A DNA stretch of 7,508 nucleotides from Pseudomonadota bacterium (GTDB taxonomy: Bacteria > Pseudomonadota > Gammaproteobacteria > Steroidobacterales > GCA-2729495). The stretch is from contig JAUPLK010000071.1 of the NCBI GenBank assembly GCA_030836925.1, positions 1 to 7,508 on the forward strand. The letters are read 5' to 3'. This document shows, in pieces, positions 7,235 through 7,508 of this stretch. The position numbers and the translations under genes were made by a program. How positions within the stretch are numbered: position 1 is the stretch's first letter; each line of letters begins with the position of its first letter. The notes below the pieces were generated by a model, which was not told the origin of the DNA, did not search any database, and worked only from the letters and a program-made list of their open reading frames with translations.

Positions 7235-7508
7235 ATGGCCCGTGACTTTCAGCGGAGCCGGCGCATCGAGGAACGGATCCAGAGACTGCTGTCGGATCTG
7301 ATTCGTACGCAGGTGCGTGACCCGCGCGTTGAGGGCGTGGTTATCACCCATGTGCGCGTATCTCGGGATCTCGGTGTTGCCTGGGTTTCCTATGCGACGT
7401 GGAATGGTGAGGGTGGCGCTGACCCCGCCCTGCAGGCAGGTCTTGAACGTGCAAGCGGGTTTCTGCGTTCACAACTTGCCCGCGAGCTGAGTACTCGAAC
7501 CGTCCCCG
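7235..7508 (+). CDS. rbfA: 30S ribosome-binding factor A (RbfA), N-terminal part, 3' truncated by window edge
   Basis: The frame opens at ATG 7235 and runs off the window after 91 complete codons; the family is about 120-135 residues. My translation begins MARDFQRSRRIEERIQRLL and continues with SDLIRTQVRDPRVEGVVIT, HVRVSRDLGVAWVSYATWN and ERASGFLRSQLARELSTRTVP. The DPR motif, the SRDL-A-V strand and the ASGFLRS-L helix are RbfA signatures of its single KH-type fold. RbfA binds the immature 30S subunit near helix 1 of 16S rRNA and is needed for maturation, especially in the cold. It follows infB by 20 bases, the usual order. The ribosome-binding site is weak (GTGG at 7225-7228), which suggests translational coupling to infB. 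An in-frame TTG two codons upstream (7229) is a less likely start. Confidence 0.95.
   Translation, partial: MARDFQRSRRIEERIQRLLSDLIRTQVRDPRVEGVVITHVRVSRDLGVAWVSYATWNGEGGADPALQAGLERASGFLRSQLARELSTRTVP

Overview
This window is conserved housekeeping DNA from a GC-rich proteobacterium (roughly 60% GC by eye, not counted). Seven genes are visible, all on the + strand: the 3' part of nuoM, then nuoN, an initiator tRNA (tRNA-fMet), rimP, nusA, infB, and the 5' part of rbfA. The order tRNA-fMet, rimP, nusA, infB, rbfA is the classical metY-nusA-infB arrangement of gammaproteobacteria. A nuo (complex I) operon directly upstream is, from memory, the Xanthomonadales-like layout, so a gammaproteobacterium of that general kind is the best guess. 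This is inferred from gene order and protein appearance, not from any database search.

Layout. Positions 1-2267 hold the end of the complex I operon: two antiporter-like membrane subunits whose reading frames overlap by ATGA. Positions 2268-2606 are the only sizeable region without a protein gene. It contains a good sigma70-type promoter, a complete 77-nt initiator tRNA with encoded CCA, and two separate Rho-independent terminators with a GC-rich structured stretch between them. Positions 2607-7508 hold the transcription/translation operon: rimP (30S maturation), nusA (elongation, termination and antitermination), infB (translation initiation factor IF2) and rbfA (30S cold-shock maturation). 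Gaps are short (44, 34 and 20 nt) and no terminator or convincing promoter is seen between them, so they are probably co-transcribed.

How the genes work together. IF2 recruits formyl-Met-tRNA(fMet) to the 30S subunit, and that tRNA is encoded upstream in the same cluster. RimP and RbfA mature the 30S subunit on which IF2 acts. NusA modulates pausing and termination and could act on the terminators that precede its own operon. NuoM and NuoN are functionally unrelated and supply proton pumping.

I found no mobile element, CRISPR array, defence system or clearly new biological system. The points most worth checking are a U1-U72 mismatch in the initiator tRNA, a possible terminator/antiterminator switch ahead of rimP, and an in-phase A AAA AAG slippery heptamer in the lysine-rich linker of infB.
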